From positions 10,001-72,500 of the forward strand of contig JBBHKE010000192.1 in assembly GCA_037447655.1 (NCBI GenBank): DNA of 62,500 nt, in the 5' to 3' direction. Both the position numbers and the translations under genes were made by a program. The notes beneath the pieces are model-generated. The model worked only from the letters and a program-made list of their open reading frames with translations, ran no database searches and was not told the origin of the DNA. Below, one piece after another: positions 47,653 through 60,048 of the stretch. Numbering within the stretch: the stretch's first letter is position 1; every line of letters begins with the position of its first letter. The stretch is from Zygnema cylindricum (lineage: Eukaryota > Streptophyta > Zygnematophyceae > Zygnematales > Zygnemataceae).

Positions 47653-48162
47653 GGGAGAGGGAGAGGAAAAGGGAGAAGAGAGGGGAAAAGAGAGGGGGAA
47701 AGGGAGAGAGAAAATGAGGCAGAGGGGGAGAGGGAGAGGTGGAAGGAGCAGCAGCAGCACAAGAAGTGGCCTCACCTCCTCGTCCTCCAGCACATCCACC
47801 ATGGCCACCACTCCCTCGTGGCCGCTGACGCACATGTGCGCCTCCACGGACACTCGGACGTCTTCCACGTCAGCATCTGACGTCAGACGACTTTTTAAAA
47901 TTGTTTTACATGCCAGCTCAGCGTCCGTACGGCGCAGGTGGCATCTTCTGGATTCTCCCGCCCGCCCGGCTCCCACGCGGTATTCCGCTTTCAGGGAACG
48001 GTACGGACGCCCGAATATGGACGCCGGCGGGTACGTCCGTACAATCGCCGGCGAGCTCGGCGCGCTGGCGCTGTTTTGCCGCTGGCGTGACGGCCGGGCG
48101 GGGAGCGGAACCGGCCGTCTGTGCGAAACTAGGAAGGAAGTCGCCGCTTTCTGAAGCCCCAT
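45310..48162 (-). CDS. PEPKR/CDPK-type protein kinase, predicted pseudokinase
   Basis: Four exons join in phase: 48162-47776, 47411-47134, 46362-46127 and 45885-45310, each bounded by GT and AG; one or more C-terminal exons lie below 45304. This gives about 492 residues. Exon 1 has the glycine loop (VGAGRAGES), the ATP-site Lys (ELACKTIL) and GHEGVVAMVDVLEDEE. Exon 2 has the hinge (VHVITESCSGG), catalytic loop THRGIRPETIML and LGDFG. Exon 3 has HYHAPEVL, DMWSVGVSLYVVLSG and ARNLLRRMLCTDPGARITAKEAL, and exon 4 completes DHPWI. Order and wording fit plant PEP-carboxylase-kinase-related kinases. The Ser-rich tail ends with GDALAVLAEKLKNIEE, as in PEPKR1-like tails. HRD Asp is Gly, Lys is Arg and Asn is Thr, so phosphotransfer should fail. 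Exons are GC-rich; introns are CT-rich in the sense strand. No EF hands seen. Confidence 0.8.
47595..47640. repeat. (GA)n microsatellite in kinase intron 1
   Basis: About 46 bp of GA within a longer purine tract (47445-47745). In the sense strand it is CT-rich and precedes the acceptor CCCCTGCAG. Confidence 0.9.
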
Positions 48163-48238
48163 CAGGGCGCTGGTGCTTTCGTATGAGGTAAGTCTTATGG
48201 AGAATTTCGTAGTGCTCAGTCTGGGGGGGAGGGAAGCA

Positions 48239-48246
48239 CTTATAGG
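48239..48246 (-). promoter_or_regulatory. Possible TATA box of the kinase gene
   Basis: CCTATAAG on the minus strand about 80 bp upstream of the ATG. It is the only such word near the start, but no transcript supports it. Confidence 0.3.
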
Positions 48247-51200
48247 AGGGGAGGGGAGAGGAGGATAGCCGTAGGATGGGAGGAGAAGTTAATTCGCCAC
48301 GTGGCAGTTTTTAACGGCGAGCATGTGGCTAAAAGACTCCCGAGAGAGGGTCATCCCTACGAGTTAGGCTTTGACGGTCAGAGTACGGATCTGAACGATT
48401 TTCTGGTCAACTGGAGGCGCGGAACTAAGTTTATCGTTTTCCTCAAGCATGTCGCCTCGGCGCGAGATTGGTTTAGGAAAATCGTCAGCGTAGTTTTGGA
48501 GACATCATCTTGATATGTTTTTTAGGTCATTGAAGAAAGCTCCACGTGTCGTGCGATATCGAGTCAGAAGTGTTTATTGAATCGACAGCTAAATTTTGAA
48601 TTCAAGAAAAGAGGGTTGAGTCGCTGGACGGGCAGATTATAAATATTTTTATACTGCCCAAATATCGGTGCTACTGGTGAGTGCAAAATCAATTCTAATA
48701 TCTCGCCGTTGAAAATGCGGCATGTACGGACAATCGGAGAAAAGAACGTAGAAAGTTCCACTGGAGCCCACTGGGTGCCTGAGCTGTATCCACTGAAAAT
48801 TAGTCACGTTTAAAATTTGAAGGGTCCATATTCACCGATCACTCAGAATAGCAGTTTACTGACGCGTGGCACTCGTCTGTCTTCGGTCGCTTCGAAGTAG
48901 TTAATGCAGGTGTCCTGCACAGTAACCGCGTGCCATTGGTGGTCGGAAATCGACGTAGCGCATTATAGGCAACTGGATAATACGTACAAAAATGTTTGAC
49001 TTTCAGGTTGCTATCACTAATTGTGTTTGTTTCTTTCTGGGAGACAAACCCATTCTTTCGCATTTAATGTCGTCACGCATCTTTTCAATAAAAATCAATC
49101 GCATTTGGAGCCCGTTGTCTGTATTTGCCGGCTCGTTTAGTACAATTAAATACATCATATTTAATGCATAGTGTGCAAAAAACACAGAAACGCTATATGT
49201 AGTTGGCCCATAGTAGACGCAAGCTCGGCGTTCAATAGGCAGTAGACCCAGATAGTGTGTTCATTCACACAAAAAAACAAAGACGCATTGTTAGTACCAT
49301 TCCATAGAAGTTTTGCAAGGAAGAAAGACTGCTTTATTGCATAACTCCAAGTAAGTAAACTATCTGGGTAAAATAATTGCTAGAAATGTAGTGCAAATGT
49401 TTAGAGAGCTTACACAGTGAAATTTTTCATAATAAACCCAACAGTAAATGATAATTGCGAATAAGTCGGAATTGCTCATTTAACCTTCCGTTTTTTAGTG
49501 ATCTTTCAACTTGCTTGGGTTCATTTTGGCGCTAGCGGTATTTCTTTATTTACCTCAAGCTGAAATGGATACAAAGGTTTTTAAATGTTATATACTCAAG
49601 GGTCTATTAAACAAGTACTAATTTAGTACAAGTACGTATCATACTATATACTATATACTAAACCCTATATTATCCTTAAATGGAAAATACATCAAACAAA
49701 CACTATTATGAAAACATCGTTGTGTGCCAATTCACAACCAATTGATCGACAATGAGCATCCATCCAAGACGAGCACAATGTCAAGTGGTAAGTGTGGCAG
49801 ACGATGTTACACGATACAATGCGTTAACAACTTTATTTTTCAAGTCACACGGTCAAAATTTTCAAGAAACCCATAAGACCCAAGCTATAATAAACGTCAC
49901 CAAATTCATGCATAGTTACAAACATTAAGAGTTCCACATAAAACATGTATTTATTCTTCATTACCACACAAAAACAAATATTATTTCGTTCAAACATTAT
50001 ATTATAAATCAAACCTTCATTGCACCAAATACAATGGTTCTTGCGACACTTGTTTACTTCCGCTAGTGTGCTTACCTAGGCTAGCAAAACCGTAGGCAAA
50101 GTGGGGTATATTAACCCACCAAAAAGAAGATCCCACCCTATAGTTGCTTAACATTTCTGATTTATATTTCTTAAGGTCATACTCGATGTAATCCTAACAC
50201 GAGTGGCCACGCAATACATACGCATGTCCATATGTTGTTGCCTCGTGAACGGAAAGTATAACGTCTAAAGTACAAAGGGCTTTTGTTACAGTTTTCAAAA
50301 GCGAACCTTAAAAATACAAATGAACTTTTATTTTTTAAAATTGTTTAGAGTTATATTTATTTGTGCGTTTGGTCACTTCGCCGGTTAACAAGTTTGTGAA
50401 ATGTTGGACCATGTGATCAAATCTCGATTTACGTTTATTTATTGACTCATGAATAAATAAAAAATGATAGTATACAAAATAAATTTACAACTAAATTTAT
50501 GAATGCTTACGAATGTAAAAACACCAATAATATTCATCCATTACGTTCGACGTTATAAAAATATGAAGATATTATTTCACAAACCACAAACCAATTATAT
50601 CGCCACGTGCAGGGCGACAAATTGAGCATCAAAACAACTTTAAACAAATATTTATTTATATCATTTTATTGTTAATACTTTTGATGCACGCGTAAACATA
50701 ACCTCCCACGTAATTTTGTGGGTGTTTAAAAGGTAAAATATGTTTCGTTCACAGTCATACGAACCTCACAAAACACTCTCGTTTTTTTTTATGAAAATTG
50801 ACAACTCTTGAAGTTAGTCCGCAAAATTGTTAGACGCATGTTCAACTACTATAGATTATCACATCACGTTAAAAAAAAAAAACCGCCAAACGTTGTTTTG
50901 AAATAAGATAACAATATAAATGAGATATAAGATAGCTCTCTTGCAATCTTGGACACTCATAAAATGTTAAATGATCATGCATATGCGATGACGAAAGGCG
51001 TGCCCTTAAGTTGAAGGTGGACAACCTATTGCAAGTGATATTGTATTAATGAAAAGCATAGTTACTCATTTTAGATAATTACTTGTCTTACGAAAAATGT
51101 CAGAACTCTCATTCATAACTTTTGGATTGTTTGCCTCGATTTGAGGGGACCCGTCTCATTGTGGACCAAAATAACGTAACGGTGGACCCGAAATGAAAAT

Positions 51201-51965
51201 TTGTTGTAGAACAATAAAGCTACTTGCAATGGTCCGTTTGTTTCATATTAGACTACATTACAATTATTTCGTAATATTTGATCAAACAAAATTGTAACGA
51301 TCACAATTTTATGTTTAATATTAGAGGTATTTTGTACTGTACCATAGTAGAAAAAAACTTTGACATAAATTGGAGTGTAATGATCAAGATCATCGTAACA
51401 ATTGGTAGCTAGTATAGAATATGTAATCTCCAATCCCTTTTCTTTCTATTGAAAAACAACCATTTTTGCTCCTTACCTTCTCACTTAATCACTTATTTCA
51501 CTTAAAATACACATGATTGTAGGCCTTTTACTGTGTCCATTGTGTACAACGATATGTATCTTTTAAACCCATTGAGCGTTTTTTGTAATATTTTTTACCA
51601 TCATAAAAAAATATAAAAAAATATCCCTATGATTAAGTGTCGAATATAGGACGAATGGGGCTTTTCATTAGCCTAAATATTTTAAAAACGAATTTGTTGA
51701 CCAATGTGTTTAGTGAGTTGTTAATGTAAATGCATAATTCAAATATAAAGAACGAATTTATTATCATTAGGCGTGGCTAACTGTATGCCGTTTCCTTAAA
51801 TAGAGTTATTTACAGTATTAAACCACTATCACACTAACAGCGGTACGCAGTGTTGGTTCGTTAGATTTCTCGCCCTTGGAGTGAAAGGTGTGAAACCCTC
51901 TTTCACACCGCGAAATGCCCCGTGCCTTTCACACTTTGCAAAATACCGCCCGGGTACCGCGGATT
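48247..51965. other. Long AT-rich stretch, nothing recognised
   Basis: A 70-codon plus frame at 48301-48513 lies in the upstream region of the kinase gene and has no domain. From about 49200 to 51800 there are only short frames, many A/T runs and no repeat partner in the window. Near 51880-51920 GTGAAAGGTGTGAAA faces TTTCACACCGCG, a small imperfect inverted repeat. Confidence 0.4.
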
Positions 51966-52320
51966 TTTAGGGTCATAGGGTTGTTGGTTGTGTTTTTTTT
52001 TATATAAAAAAGAACACGAATGAGAAAAAAACCATAAACATATTTATACTTGCGATGCGCCGCGCGGCGCGAGGCGTCGTAAATCGAAATTGGAGTGGAA
52101 GGAGTGAAAGGCGACGTGGACCCTTTCACACGCGACCTTCACACCTAAAAACGCTTGATTCAGTATTGAATCTTGGAACTTTTCGCGACATTTCGCGCAC
52201 GGCGAATCGCCCCCACCTCCCGCTTTCCCTGCGCGACTGTAAGTTTAGGGTTTTTTTTATTTCTTTTTGTTTTTTTATATTAAAAAAACAAAAAACAAAT
52301 GACCCTAACCCTATAAACCC
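51966..52320. repeat. Inverted-repeat (foldback) element
   Basis: AGGGTCATAGGGTTG with a T-rich tail at the left faces ATGACCCTAACCCTAT after an A-rich stretch at the right, giving arms of about 40 bp round a GC-richer core (52050-52230). The core frame at 52055-52456 is rich in Arg from composition and is not supported as a gene. Confidence 0.5.
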
Positions 52321-52494
52321 TATCTTAGATACCCGATTACGGCCTTTGTTTGGGTGTGCGGGACGGGTCCCGCGAGTTGCCGAAGGTCCCTCAAATGTAT
52401 GGAGGCTTGCTCGATACCCATATTGTACCGTTGTCGTTTACCGTAATCTGCCTTAATTATTAGAAAATACCATAGTTCAAAAGTAGGTGAAAGT

Positions 52495-52560
52495 AGGCCC
52501 ATACAATATGCCTATTGTATGTAAAACATACAATATGAGCTAAAGACCCATATTGTATTG
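52495..52560. repeat. Cluster of inverted CATACAATATG words
   Basis: CCATACAATATG, its near-complement, CATACAATATG and CATATTGTATTGG alternate within 65 bp and could form competing hairpins. Confidence 0.5.
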
Positions 52561-55264
52561 GTCGCAAAATGAAAAAAAAAAGTAACAGGGTTGAGTTGCA
52601 CATCGATCGATAGAGAATTAAACGTCATGTCTAAACTTTGAAAAACATTCGGACTAATAAAAAAAAAATGTGAGTTTTGAGGTATTTTCTATTTAAACCG
52701 TCAGATTTGGACGATCGGACGGTCTCTGATCAAAGTAGCGATGTAAGAAGATCACATGAAAAGCCCATAACACAACTCATCCTACGCTATGTCAGTTCGC
52801 TGAAAATTTGGTCCAGTGGCGTGCGCTGTACTATGATCATACGTCAGATTCGTACGTTCGTACAAAAGTGTGCACAAAGGCACGCACATACAGTATGCCT
52901 ACTCTGCGGGAGTTTTGTGCCAAGTTTTGTGCGCCTACCAAAGGCATACCATAAAAACGCCTACTTTTGAACTATTGAAAACACAGAATATAAATTTGGA
53001 TAATGATACTATTTGTGCGCTCAGAAAGTACAGCCACTGTGCGCAGACAGAAACATCCCCACTCTGATTGGCCAAAAGGTTCTCCTGACGTTTCGGGTTT
53101 CACGTACTGTTCATTTCTGATTTCCTCAGAATCTGGTGACGCGCAATCACGATTTCACATTGATGAAATCCTGAAATCATCATTAGGAATATCAAACACC
53201 TACGGAAAACACCAAAATCCACGTGCAGATTCTTTCAAGGCAGGGCCACAACCAGTCACCAACCGATACTACACGCCGGTGTATCTAAGAAGCTGCGAAA
53301 ATCTTCGACAGCCGACCAGGATGTTGGAAACAGAGGGACCGAGCGTCAGAACCGAAGTTCCGGTGAGATGTCGACATCGTCATTCAATGCCAACCACCGG
53401 GTGATGAAACACGTGCTAAAATTTATTGTTACTCGTGCAAGTTTCTATAGCGAAACCTCTGCCGATCCAATCAGAAGGTGCGCTCATCCGTACGAAATCT
53501 ACAGTAATTTAAATACACGCGATGGATCATAAAACCGTGTTCCGGATTATCCGGAGACGTTGCGTCTTTACGACAAATCATAATAAGGGAGCGCCAGCTC
53601 AGCAATGATCAAATGGTCCTTGCGGAGCAGTGGCATGCGTCCGAAGCTACACGTTCCTGATTGGTAGTTTCTATGTTATACGTGTGGCCTTCGCGCAAAT
53701 CCAGGATGATCATTCGCAGCATGAGAACTGGATCATGAAATTCAAACTTTAATGTTGCCATACACTGCCTCTGCGAATTTCACGACAGTGCACGCATCTG
53801 TCATAAATTTGCTAGAAATAATAACTGTATCTATGAATGAAGCATTCACGTTCCAGACAGTTTTCTGAGCTTGTTACCGCGATCGCACTTTTTTAGCCGT
53901 TCGATCCTGGTCAATGGCCATTCATGACGAGTCTCGAAATATGTCCTCGTAACCGAAATCCGATCGGAGTTGACAATTGCGTCATCACCGTGCGATCCTG
54001 AAAATGTCAATGCACAAGTGGCGATTGCCTCGGGAATGTCGTCAGAAGTCAGCCGTACGAGACACGTGCAAATCTTCAATGACTCCAAAAACATTTCTTG
54101 TCGATCACGGCGCCTATGACGTAGAAAGTGTAGCTCGTCACGTGTGTAAAGAATCGACGGAAGGAACGGGGGCACAAAGATGCTACAATATTTGAATAGA
54201 TTCGAAAAGATTCACAAAAGTTCTGACAGCGACAAGATATTTCCGTGGTCGAGGCGGCGTACGGAATAGTTTTCCGCCTTTTCTTGAGTAAACGTAACTG
54301 GAATTGACGGTCTTCAATCTTCTTCGCAAAAGAAAGGTATGTGCTAAGACACATGCTACCGATTCAATATTTTTAGCGACGCGTTCGAGCTGGACTGATT
54401 GAAAACGATTTTCAATTACGGGAGGTGTGTCCCAATATTAGTTGATATGGCAGCTCAATCCCGTAGTGACGATATGTCGATCTTGACATTACCTCTAATT
54501 TTTGAAAATGTTCCAAATCGCATGGAATTGCATATAGTTTTAATTGTTCGCACCTCATTTCGACACTCCCTCTTTGGAAAAAAAGTAGAAAAGCTAAAAA
54601 ATTAAGCCTTAAATGCGAAAGTCATAAAAAACCCTTCCAAACCCTCAAAAAACGTAAAATCCCTTGAAAAAGCCAAAATGTATGAAATTTCTTGAAAAGC
54701 CTTAAAAAAACACGCCAAAGACGAAATTATCAAATGATACGCACGCAAAAAGGAAAAATCATCATCTCCTTACTTCTTAAGTGCATAAAATATTTTAATA
54801 TCGAAACTGAAAACTGAAAAAACCGCGATACAAAGAGGCGTCATAATCAGTGCCTACCTATTGTCGCGTATTGTACGGATATCGAAAAAGAGTTGAAGAG
54901 ATTTCGCTCCAACTCGACACACATCACGATTTTTTTTTATAATCGGAAACAGTAAAACATGCAGATAAAACTACATTAAAACTGTTGAAATACTTCTCAC
55001 GTAGTGAATGAAAACTTCTTTTCGAAATTTTGGAAATATGACGCACATAGACTAAGTTATCGCTAAACATTTACCGTTTAATCTAAACTGTACGAAAGGA
55101 CAAAAGGGTTGGGCTCATCAGGGTCAATTTGCGGCTAGAAAAAACGCTCATTTTGCAAAAAGCTATGACTCACCAAAATAAGGCTGCAAAAGCTCAACAT
55201 CAAATATAAACGACAATTCAGGCAAACTTGTCATTTGGTTACGCGTAACAAAAGGAAGAAAACA
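52561..55264. other. Stretch without supported genes
   Basis: The largest frame is 133 codons at 53003-53404 (plus), of balanced composition but without any recognised domain. Several 60-110-codon frames overlap on both strands near 53850-54350. None has a partner in the window. Confidence 0.3.
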
Positions 55265-55735
55265 AAAACAAAAAACACTAAAATCGATAGCGTTGCTAAT
55301 CGGTAACCATTTCCCGATAACCGATAAATCACTTTTTTTGGCCCTCCGATAATCAATGTATTGGCAAAATATATCGGTAATGGTGTTATCGCGATAAATA
55401 ACCGATAAATGCAGTTCAATAACTATCGAAGATAATTGTACGGCTTACACCATACATATGTACGGTTTACTCCGTTCTACTAAACCACCCACCATTCTTC
55501 CATTATACAAAGTAACGAACAAATTGTCATACGTGGCGTGCCACTCTATATACAGTGATAAACCTAAAAAAAAAATTATAAAATACAATTTTATAGCGTA
55601 CTATATTTTTTTTTCACTTATCGCCGATAAGAATTGTGTTTGTCTCGGCGCAATATGTCGAGACCTCTCATTGTTCGACAACCGATAAGTATCGATATCG
55701 GTCATATAGCAGTAATTCTTTTTTCGATACACAAC
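55265..55735. repeat. Palindrome-rich element with CGATAA words
   Basis: Repeated, inverted CGATAACCGATAAA-type words at both ends round a unique middle, with a right end CGATACACAACACTAAAAAT like the ends of 60049-60480 (CGATACCCAACACTACT). Probably a decayed member of the same foldback family. Confidence 0.4.
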
Positions 55736-56963
55736 ACTAAAAATTGCCATTTAACTTGTGGTGAAAGTTGTGGATGTTGTGATGGCGTATCCCTGCGCTA
55801 CTGTAGCTATGAACCATGTAGCAACGAACCATAACTGTTTTTTTTAGCATGCAAACTACAAATTTGAGTCGAATTCGGCCCCAACTCGAGGGTTCAAATG
55901 GACTCCAAATCGAATGCGTTTCTTGGGTTAGACCTCAGCGTATATTTTAACCCTGTTCATTTTCATATTTTTTTTTACATGCTTTAGATATCGGGGGTCA
56001 TTTAAAAAAATATATGTATCAAAATTCTCAATGTGCGAAACTTTGGATGGGATGGTCAATGAATTTTACCTCTTGGAGGTCGTTTGCTAGTTAGGCTAGA
56101 CTCGAATTTGTACTCCATTTCTTGGGTTTTAACACCGGCAATGACTTAAAATGCCATAGAAAAAGATGTTTCGATTAGCAACATGCTACTTCTAGTGTAA
56201 TGGAAACTCAACTTTGTTCTTGGTCGACAACATGATCAAAAGTAAGGATTTTATAATTTGTTTTAAAAATGCATAATAAACAAAACTTTTTTTTTATGTT
56301 TACAATACGGTAATGCACAGAGCCTAACATCAAGGTACTATCAGTCTTCTCTTCAAAAAAACTCAACTATAAAAACTGTGACCAGAACTAATGTAAGTTG
56401 TAGCTACATTTTTGATGGCGTTAAGAAGTCAAAAATTATTACTGCTGAACACTTGCTATTAGAGGTGCTTACAATGAAATTTCACATTATCTGCCTATTT
56501 AAAGATGTGTCCGATTTACAAAAGTTCACGGATCCGAAAGCACTTTTCCCCTATCGAACAAACCAATAGAAGTACGTACATGAAGCTGTGTGGTCGAAAT
56601 TGTACGTCAGTGACACTTTCTGCGTCACTTCGGCGGTACCGGTACTAGTACTGTAGTGGCCACCTTCAGCCGTCAACATGTTTCGTTTCCATCCGACGGT
56701 CGAGACGCCACCTGCCGCCCCGAAACGCTTCGCGTTAAGAACATGTCGATGAACTCGCCACATCTATTACGAGATTTCTTTGACAGCTCTATTCGCTCCG
56801 TGGAGAGTGGAGACCAAGGGTGGCCAATCATTGGCACGAGTTCGTGCCAGGTCGTACGTCCTTCAAAATATTTGAAGGACGTACGACTCAATCAAGTTTT
56901 GTACTTAAGATGGTTTAACCATCGCGGTTTTCATAATAAAATTATTTTCCCTTTTGAAGGAAA
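55736..56963. other. Non-coding stretch, nothing recognised
   Basis: AT-rich. Overlapping 60-140-codon frames from 56551 on run on both strands into the next element and are not supported. Confidence 0.35.
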
Positions 56964-56966
56964 TAA

Positions 56967-57905
56967 GGGCGTGTCCCCATGTGTTCAAGTAAGGGTTTTT
57001 TCCCGTCGTTTTCACAGAAGATGGGACTTGCAACGAGAAAATATTACGCCGTACGAAAAATGGGCAAAAACATAAGTACATTTTGCGTCATCTTCGAACT
57101 TGGAAGGTACGTCAATTTGGCGTTATTATCATCGCGACCCACTTCCAATTCATCCTCACACTTGCACTGGAATCAAATCGCGACCTGATTTTAATCAAAA
57201 TACTACCTTATTGACGAATAGAAAACCAAGATTGCACGCGTCAAACGTTTTCGAAAATTTTTGCACGAAGGAAAGTACACGCTATTTGTTTCACTGTTCG
57301 TCACGCGCATGCACATAACAAAATGACAAACATGTAAAGAAAATATTTTGCAGGGGTCTCGGACCTCCACTTTCCTTCATGGGTCCTTTGCAAAATTTGA
57401 CGTTGTCCTCGTCTCTCCCCTTCTTTCTCTCTCGACCACTCCTATTTCTCCCTTATCTACACGAGATGCAGCAATAATAGTATCAAATGAAAGATATATA
57501 TTTTTTCTTTTTTTTTAATATTTTTGGTCTAAGTTTGATGGCATATCGAATGATGAAAGATAAAGAAAACGAAATTGGGAAGCCATGGCGGAAAATGTAC
57601 GTACTGATGACGTCACATGGTAGCATGACTTCGCTATGTCACAAAACCCTGAACATCTACAACGTCACAGAAACCTCGACGTCTACAACCGTCACCATTT
57701 TTAGGAAGTTTCGTAGTTTCGTAGTCGTCTACATTTCGTTTCGTAGACTGTCGCACATTTTGTAGATGTCTACAACCTTCAGATATTCGAAGTAATGAAC
57801 GCGCATGTAACGATTGACATAGGTACACTTTGAAAAGTACACCGTAAAATCTGCGCTAAAATCCAAAGTAGCGTTTCAAATTTTCGGTTACACGGGGACA
57901 CGCCC
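56967..57905. mobile_element. PIF/Harbinger-like non-autonomous element (939 bp)
   Basis: Ends GGGCGTGTCCCCATGTG and GGGCGTGTCCCCGTGTA (other strand), flanked by TAA (56964-56966 and 57906-57908). Inside it shares GTCTCGGACCTCCA, TTCATGGG and the CTACAACCGTCAC part with 37502-38450. No transposase. Confidence 0.7.
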
Positions 57906-57908
57906 TAA

Positions 57909-59455
57909 TTCCCAAATCCCCGATGCTTCATCGAGCCAATAAATGCGGTTTGGCAGCTAACGGCTGCGTAAATCCCTCCACGTGGATAACAAGCTATGTT
58001 TTGTACGACGGGCAGCCAATGAGGACGTGACAAAAACCAACTGACATATAACAGGGTGGTTGTATAATCCGCCAAATTTATGACACGAAGCATCCTATTC
58101 CCCTAGTTGCCTACCATTTTGAGAAACTTCATGGTCTACTCGCGTTTGCAAATGGCCGTACATATCGTACGCTTAACATGGCGGGCGATTTCAAAATTAG
58201 AATTTGTCGCATACATCCCCGTATATACTCAAGCGTGCGTGGCACTAGTGTTGGGTTTAAACGGATACAACCAGACGTGGAAGACGTTCAATAGCGGTAT
58301 GAACGTTTTAACCCTGGTTCCAACCTTTTCAAAAGGTTATATCTTGTTTTAAGTTTTGAAATCGGTACATTTGTGTCCGCCAGTTTGGCAAGGTCTAGTC
58401 ATTCCTCGTCTTTCTTTGGCTGTTATTATTATTTATCAATATTGAGCCAAAATTGTTTGAAATTTTGTGCTCTACGATTAAATTTAGACTTTTTGAAAAC
58501 ATTCTCTCGACTATGTTGGCAATTAAAAGCAACACTATAGATTTTTTAGCATATAATAAGGGTGAAGTTCCATAGGACGAAAAGTGAGGTTGTTTACAAA
58601 AATACGGACCTCTTCGTACTACGCCGTACTTCTTATTTTGTTTTTATCCGCAAACAACATTACAAAGGATCTTGCCAATATTCTCCAAAGGTCTGGGAGG
58701 TAACAATTACCGTTGGATATTTTTTTGCAAAGCATTTGCTTCGAAAGTTCCTGTAAATGGTGGTGTACCTCGAGGAGGAGGAGGAGGAGGAGGTGTGTGG
58801 TGAGGAGGTACATCCCCAATTACAAAAAGATTTGAGCCGTGAGACGGTGTGTGGTGAGGAGGTACATCACCATTTACATAAAAAGTTGAGTCGCGACACG
58901 TTGGATAATGAGCATACGTGTTAGGACGGCAACCAACGGAAATCGAAAAATTTCGCACATGATATACACATTCAAAAATCCAACCGAAACCACAAAATTA
59001 ATCTTGTAACAATCTTTCGTCACACTATTTTTGTTAACGCCCATTCGTCACACTATTTGTGGCAACGCTCATTCGTCACGCGAAAAAAACAGAAACCTTA
59101 AAAAAAATGAGTGGGTGTGTGACAAGGCGTTTGCAAATAGTACAAAAATTGTGGTGTACGATGACTTGCTCCGCACATACATGGTATGCAAATGAGGATT
59201 TCAAGTTGAAGTTGGTCGGTGTGAAAAATATTTGACGATTTTCAATATACAATCCTATCTACGTGGCACCACTCAATTTTGAGCACGTGGATTACAGACT
59301 GCACGATAGAACATCGTTCAAAATGTCGCATCATGTAATGTTGGCCATACAATTACATAATTTTCTGATTGAAATTCACCCTGATTTGCGTAGCATTCTT
59401 CTATTTCGACACCTCCATCTCCACTCTTCGACCATCTATGTACAAAGTGGTACTG
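57909..59455. other. Non-coding stretch with repeat motifs
   Basis: At about 58242 ACTAGTGTTGGGTTTAAACGG resembles the foldback end at 60053. At 58561-58625 lies the 60-bp motif shared with 16858-16918; in both places it directly follows TAA, so it may be the end of another TAA-flanked family. Repeated GTCACACTATTTGTGGCAACGC-like units occur near 59020-59080, and two copies of GTGTGGTGAGGAGGTACATC near 58795-58870. No gene seen. Confidence 0.4.
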
Positions 59456-59457
59456 TA

Positions 59458-59666
59458 CAGTACACCACTAATCGTTACCAGTGTTAAAGCTTTATTAGTG
59501 TTAAAGCGAAATTATAATTAACAATACTAATATAGTGTAAGTAAACGTGACAGATTGTAGTCCACGTCCTTAAATAATGTTGTTAACTCTATTTTGTGAT
59601 TTTTGGTCAAAAAAAGTCGCTACCGAATTAGTGTTATTAACACTAATAACGATTAGCGGTGTATTG
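59458..59666. mobile_element. 209-bp MITE with TA target duplication
   Basis: Ends CAGTACACCACTAATCGTTA and, from the other side, CAATACACCGCTAATCGTTA match at 26 of the first 30 bases. Both are flanked by TA (59456-59457, 59667-59668). Size, ends and duplication fit a miniature Tc1/mariner-type element. The best-preserved member of this group in the window. Confidence 0.8.
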
Positions 59667-60048
59667 TAACGTTGTCTCGGCAAATTTCTTATTGGGATGG
59701 ATTTGATACTCGATACATCGAATATCGAGCGGTCGGAGGGTCAGGTATATCGCCCCGAGACGAACACATAAATATTTGGTGGGAGGTGGTGCCGTACAGA
59801 CATAGTACGGAATTTTTCGTACTAAAAGCAATAGGTACCACACTTCAGGGGGGGGAAGAATTTTCGGCAGACCGGCGTACGGAAGGAGGATCATAAGAAT
59901 TTTCGACCTGATAACTCATCGCAGTATATCGTAATTTCATTGCGGTATTAGCCGATGTTTCGATTATCATTAAGTCAAAAAGGCAACAGGCTTGAATATC
60001 GGTAACTTGTTCTCGATACACTCCAAAGTAGGCATGTCTGCACGATTG

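Noticed and set aside
47215-48154. 224-codon plus-strand and 315-codon minus-strand readings through the GA tract
   Set aside because: The minus reading is kinase exon 1 running into its CT-rich intron; the plus reading is the opposite strand of GC-rich exons and the GA repeat.
48301-48513. 70-codon ORF upstream of the kinase as a separate gene
   Set aside because: No domain, no partner, and it lies in the likely promoter region of the minus-strand gene.
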